NCBI GenBank assembly: GCA_937958295.1
Contig: CALFEY010000079.1
Span: 1-9,102, forward strand
Source of the DNA: an uncultured Pseudomonadota bacterium
Lineage (GTDB): Bacteria > Pseudomonadota > Gammaproteobacteria > Burkholderiales > Casimicrobiaceae
Direction: 5' to 3'
DNA length: 9,102 nt
Below, piece after piece: positions 7,105 through 9,102 of this stretch (the stretch's first letter is position 1; every line of letters starts with the position of its first letter). The translations under genes were made by a program, and so were the position numbers. The notes under the pieces were generated by a model, which searched no databases, was not told the origin of the DNA, and was given only the letters and a program-made list of their open reading frames with translations.

Positions 7105-7169
7105 GGCCGCCGCCCGCAGCGGCCCCGCGATGGCGCCAGGACGCCGAACGGACGCCCCCCGGCGGCGTT
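7105..7169 (+). terminator. GC-rich inverted repeats after prpE
   Basis: Two weak structures follow the prpE stop. GGCCGC (7105-7110) and GCGGCC (7119-7124) are perfect complements with an 8-base loop. Further on, AACG-GA-CGCC (7147-7156) faces GGCG-G-CGTT (7161-7169) around CCCC, with a small internal loop. Neither is followed by a real T-tract, so rho-independent termination is doubtful, but a transcript end before the asparaginase gene is plausible because a separate promoter-like element appears just downstream. Confidence 0.3.
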
Positions 7170-7205
7170 GCAGCGGGGCGCGCTCGCGGCGGTGCGTCTT
7201 TGGGC

Positions 7206-7211
7206 GATAAT
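7206..7211 (+). promoter_or_regulatory. Candidate -10 element for the asparaginase gene
   Basis: GATAAT at 7206-7211 is one base off the sigma-70 -10 consensus and stands out in very GC-rich DNA. No good -35 lies 17 bases upstream; TTGCAG at 7168 is too far away. A start site near 7218 would leave a leader of about 27 bases to the TTG at 7245 and would exclude the TTG at 7200 as the translation start. Confidence 0.35.
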
Positions 7212-7244
7212 CGCGGATTCGCTCTGCGGGTTTCAGCCTCCGTC

Positions 7245-8321
7245 TTGACCGTCCACCCATCTTCGACCGCGCGGGCGCCCGCGTCCGTGCCGCTCGCCGC
7301 CGTCACCCGCGGCGGGCACGTCGAGAGCGTGCACCACGGCAGCATCGCGATCGTGGACCTCTGCGGCCGCCTGCTCTACGGTGCCGGCAACCCCGAGCGC
7401 ATGACCTTCACCCGCAGCACCCTCAAGCCGTTCCAGGCGCTGCCGTTCGTGGCGGCGGGCGGGGTCGAGCGCTTCGGCCTCAGCGCGGCGGAAACCGCGC
7501 TGCTGTGCGCGAGTCACTCCGGGGAGCCGCGGCACGTGACTGCCGCCGCGGCGATCCTGGCCAAGGCAGGCAATGGCGAGGTCGACCTGCAATGCGGCGC
7601 CCATCCGCCGGGGTTCCACGAAGTGCGCGGCGAGGTGCCGCCGCCGCCGCCGTATTCCCCTCTTGCGCACAACTGCTCCGGCAAGCATGCCGGGATGCTG
7701 GCGCACTGCGTGGCGTGCGGCTACGGCAAGCACGACTACCTCGCCATGGGCCATCCCCTGCAGCTCGAGATCCGCCGCGCCGTGGGCGTGCTGACCGGTG
7801 CAGCGGAGGATGCGCTGCCCGTGGGCACCGACGGCTGCTCGGCGCCCAACTACGCGGTTCCGCTGGGACGCCTCGCCCTGGCCTTCGCCCACCTGGCGGC
7901 CGACACCCCGCACCCCGTCTACGGCAACGCCCCGAGGCAACTCGCGGCCGCCATGCTCGCGCACCCGCAGATGGTGTCGGGCGAGGGCCGCGGCGACCTG
8001 ACCCTCACCCGCGCCGGTCGCGGGGACTGGGTCTGCAAGGTCGGTGCCGAGGGCGTGCAAGCCATCGGCGTGCGCAGCCGGGGCCTCGGGATCGCGATCA
8101 AGATCGAGGATGGCGCGCGCCGTGCGCTCATGTCGGTCACCGTCGCGGCGCTGGAACAGGCGGGCCTGCTCGATGCGGATGCGCGCGCCGCTGTGGCGGC
8201 GCAGGTCGCGCCGGTACTGCGCAACGGCCGGAACATTGCAACGGGTGACATTTCTCCCACATTTGTCCTGGACAAGCTATCCGGCGTGCTGGCGCAGCCC
8301 GCCGCCACGGACCACCATTGA
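7245..8321 (+). CDS. Asparaginase, Rhizobium-type (asparaginase II / Class 3 family)
   Basis: Hydrolyses L-asparagine to aspartate and ammonia; related to Rhizobium etli asparaginase (Pfam Asparaginase_II), not to E. coli AnsA/AnsB. Residue pattern matches the serine/lysine zinc enzyme as I recall it for R. etli: TRSTLKPFQ with Ser58 and Lys61 (Ser48/Lys51 there), CASHSGEPRH with Ser90 (Ser80), NCSGKHAGML with Cys144 and Lys147 (zinc ligands Cys135/Lys138), TDGCSAPNY with Cys198 (Cys189), and a lysine at 286 in IKIEDG that probably equals Lys263. There is no export signal, so it is cytoplasmic. Start choice is uncertain: the TTG at 7245 gives 358 residues; a TTG at 7200 lies upstream of the candidate -10; a GTG at 7287 would begin just before the conserved PLAAVTRGG. 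None has a good ribosome binding site. It stands alone between prpE and rpoE, probably as its own transcription unit. Confidence 0.9.
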   Translation: MTVHPSSTARAPASVPLAAVTRGGHVESVHHGSIAIVDLCGRLLYGAGNPERMTFTRSTLKPFQALPFVAAGGVERFGLSAAETALLCASHSGEPRHVTAAAAILAKAGNGEVDLQCGAHPPGFHEVRGEVPPPPPYSPLAHNCSGKHAGMLAHCVACGYGKHDYLAMGHPLQLEIRRAVGVLTGAAEDALPVGTDGCSAPNYAVPLGRLALAFAHLAADTPHPVYGNAPRQLAAAMLAHPQMVSGEGRGDLTLTRAGRGDWVCKVGAEGVQAIGVRSRGLGIAIKIEDGARRALMSVTVAALEQAGLLDADARAAVAAQVAPVLRNGRNIATGDISPTFVLDKLSGVLAQPAATDHH

Positions 8322-8337
8322 GCCCGGAGAGCGGGCT
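8321..8337 (+). terminator. Short hairpin at the asparaginase stop codon
   Basis: AGCCCG (8321-8326, beginning at the last base of the TGA stop) and CGGGCT (8332-8337) pair around GAGAG. It is a 6-bp stem without a following T-tract, so only a weak terminator candidate. Its position just ahead of the rpoE promoter makes a boundary role reasonable. Confidence 0.3.
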
Positions 8338-8351
8338 GTCATCGAACGAAT

Positions 8352-8379
8352 GAACTTAACCCCCCGGTTACAGTCTGTT
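8352..8379 (+). promoter_or_regulatory. Sigma-E (RpoE)-type promoter upstream of rpoE
   Basis: GAACTT at 8352-8357, a 16-base spacer, then TCTGTT at 8374-8379. This matches the known sigma-E promoter pattern (GAACTT about 16 bases from TCTGA/TCAAA) in both boxes and spacing, and it sits ahead of a gene coding for the sigma factor that would recognise it. Transcription would start near 8385, leaving a leader of about 110 bases. Autoregulation of rpoE is well established in enteric bacteria and Pseudomonas; for this organism it is inferred from sequence. Confidence 0.75.
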
Positions 8380-8446
8380 ACGGCAAGCGAGCGCTGCGGC
8401 AGAATCCCGCGGCTCGGCCAGGGTGGGACGTTCTCCGGCTGCCGCA

Positions 8447-8462
8447 CCTGCCGTTCGGCAGG
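8447..8462 (+). other. Hairpin in the rpoE leader
   Basis: CCTGCC (8447-8452) and GGCAGG (8457-8462) are exact complements around GTTC; closing the G-C inside gives 7 bp with a 2-base loop. A second copy of CTGCCG at 8439-8444 could pair with the same 3' arm (CGGCAG, 8455-8460), so two alternative folds exist. The hairpin ends 17 bases before the weak ribosome binding site AGGGA (8480-8484) of rpoE. Confidence 0.35.
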
Positions 8463-8494
8463 ACAACAACGAATGATTCAGGGACTACCCGCGG

Positions 8495-9094
8495 ATGGGT
8501 GATCGCGAAGTCGATCAGGCGCTCGTGGAGCGCGCGCAAAAAGGCGACAAGCGCGCATTCGAGCTTCTGGTCGTGAAGTACCAGCGCAAGCTGGGACGGC
8601 TGTTGTCGCGGTTGGTACGCGACCCGGCGGAAGTCGAGGACGTCGCGCAGGAAGCCTTCATCAAGGCCTACCGCGCGCTGCCGAGCTTTCGCGGCGACAG
8701 TGCGTTCTACACGTGGTTGTATCGCATCGCGATCAACACGGCGAAGAACTATCTGGTCGCCATGGGTCGTCGGGCGCCGACCACGACCTCCTTCGATAAC
8801 GAGGAGGCCGAGGGTTTCGAGGATGCAGAGCAGTTGCGGGACAGCGCCACGCCGGAGGAAGAATTGATCGGCAAGCAGATTGCCGCCACGGTGAACAAGG
8901 CGATGGATGCATTGCCCGAGGACCTGCGCACGGCGATCACGCTGCGCGAGATCGAAGGGTTGAGTTACGAAGAGATTGCGGCCGTGATGAACTGCCCCAT
9001 CGGCACCGTGCGTTCCCGGATCTTCAGGGCCCGCGAGGCGATTGCCGCGGAGCTGCGGCCGCAGCTCGGTACCGACGAGAACCGGAGATGGTGA
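8495..9094 (+). CDS. rpoE: RNA polymerase sigma-E factor (RpoE/AlgU, ECF family)
   Basis: Directs RNA polymerase to envelope-stress promoters. The 199-residue protein starts MGDREVDQALVERAQKGD, as is normal for proteobacterial RpoE. Sigma region 2 spans about 10-90, with DVAQEAFIKAYRALPSFRGDSAFYTWLYRIA for core binding and -10 recognition; an acidic linker follows (about 94-124, rich in Glu and Asp); region 4 spans about 136-188 with LPEDLRTAITLREIEGLSYEEIA and the helix-turn-helix CPIGTVRSRIFRAR that reads the -35 box. No anti-sigma or extra C-terminal domain is fused. The ATG at 8495 has only AGGGA ten bases upstream, so translation is probably modest or controlled. A sigma-E-type promoter lies 116-143 bases upstream, and an apparent anti-sigma gene overlaps its stop codon. 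Normally kept inactive at the membrane by RseA/MucA until regulated proteolysis. Confidence 0.95.
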   Translation: MGDREVDQALVERAQKGDKRAFELLVVKYQRKLGRLLSRLVRDPAEVEDVAQEAFIKAYRALPSFRGDSAFYTWLYRIAINTAKNYLVAMGRRAPTTTSFDNEEAEGFEDAEQLRDSATPEEELIGKQIAATVNKAMDALPEDLRTAITLREIEGLSYEEIAAVMNCPIGTVRSRIFRAREAIAAELRPQLGTDENRRW

Positions 9095-9102
9095 TGAACG
9101 AG
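9094..9102 (+). CDS. rseA: Probable start of the anti-sigma-E factor gene (partial)
   Basis: Only ATG-AAC-GAG (Met-Asn-Glu) is inside the window. The ATG shares its A with the last base of the rpoE stop (TGATG), a layout that favours translational coupling, and GGAG at 9084-9087 provides a ribosome binding site at normal spacing. In betaproteobacteria rpoE is usually followed by rseA/mucA, whose product starts in a similar way, so identity rests on context alone. An ATG at 9088 in the same frame is an alternative start. Confidence 0.5.

Noticed and set aside
8350..8502. 50-codon leader peptide from ATG 8350 ahead of rpoE
   Set aside because: Its start codon overlaps the -35 box of the sigma-E promoter, so transcripts from that promoter would not contain it; only the short ATG 8473 frame remains possible.

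Overview
The window is GC-rich (about two thirds G+C by eye). From about position 500 to the end it reads as ordinary chromosomal DNA of a betaproteobacterium. The supporting signs are the gene order odhB - lpdA - zapE, an LpdA of the betaproteobacterial 2-oxoglutarate dehydrogenase type, and an rpoE (sigma-E) gene with its own sigma-E-type promoter and an apparent anti-sigma gene starting right after it. All confident genes from 478 onward are on the + strand.

Layout. (1) 1-337, minus strand: a small predicted lipoprotein that runs off the left edge. (2) 338 to about 507: no confident gene, with an apparent breakpoint at its right end. (3) 478-1290: the 3' part of odhB (2-oxoglutarate dehydrogenase E2), with an intact catalytic domain but no lipoyl or E1/E3-binding domain. 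(4) 1359-2786 lpdA (E3) and 2915-4063 zapE (AFG1-like ATPase). (5) 4104-5111 acuI-like acryloyl-CoA reductase and 5193-7094 prpE, propionyl-CoA synthetase. (6) 7245-8321: zinc-binding asparaginase of the Rhizobium type II family. (7) 8352-9102: sigma-E promoter, leader with a hairpin, rpoE, and the first three codons of a probable rseA/mucA.

How the genes fit together. OdhB and LpdA are E2 and E3 of the 2-oxoglutarate dehydrogenase complex. ZapE commonly follows them in betaproteobacteria without a known metabolic link. AcuI and PrpE both yield propionyl-CoA, one by reducing acryloyl-CoA and the other by activating propionate, so together they suggest assimilation or detoxification of propionate, acrylate or 3-hydroxypropionate. 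RpoE with its anti-sigma factor forms a self-amplifying envelope-stress switch.

Most of the window is well-known housekeeping sequence and I see no clear undescribed system. The main anomaly is at the left end. The odhB reading frame breaks off inside the interdomain linker and is joined to DNA that looks like a different genome context. This is either a real rearrangement that destroyed odhB or, more probably, a chimeric assembly join. Secondary points are the acuI-prpE pairing, the autoregulatory sigma-E promoter, the rpoE leader, and several GC-rich hairpins between genes.
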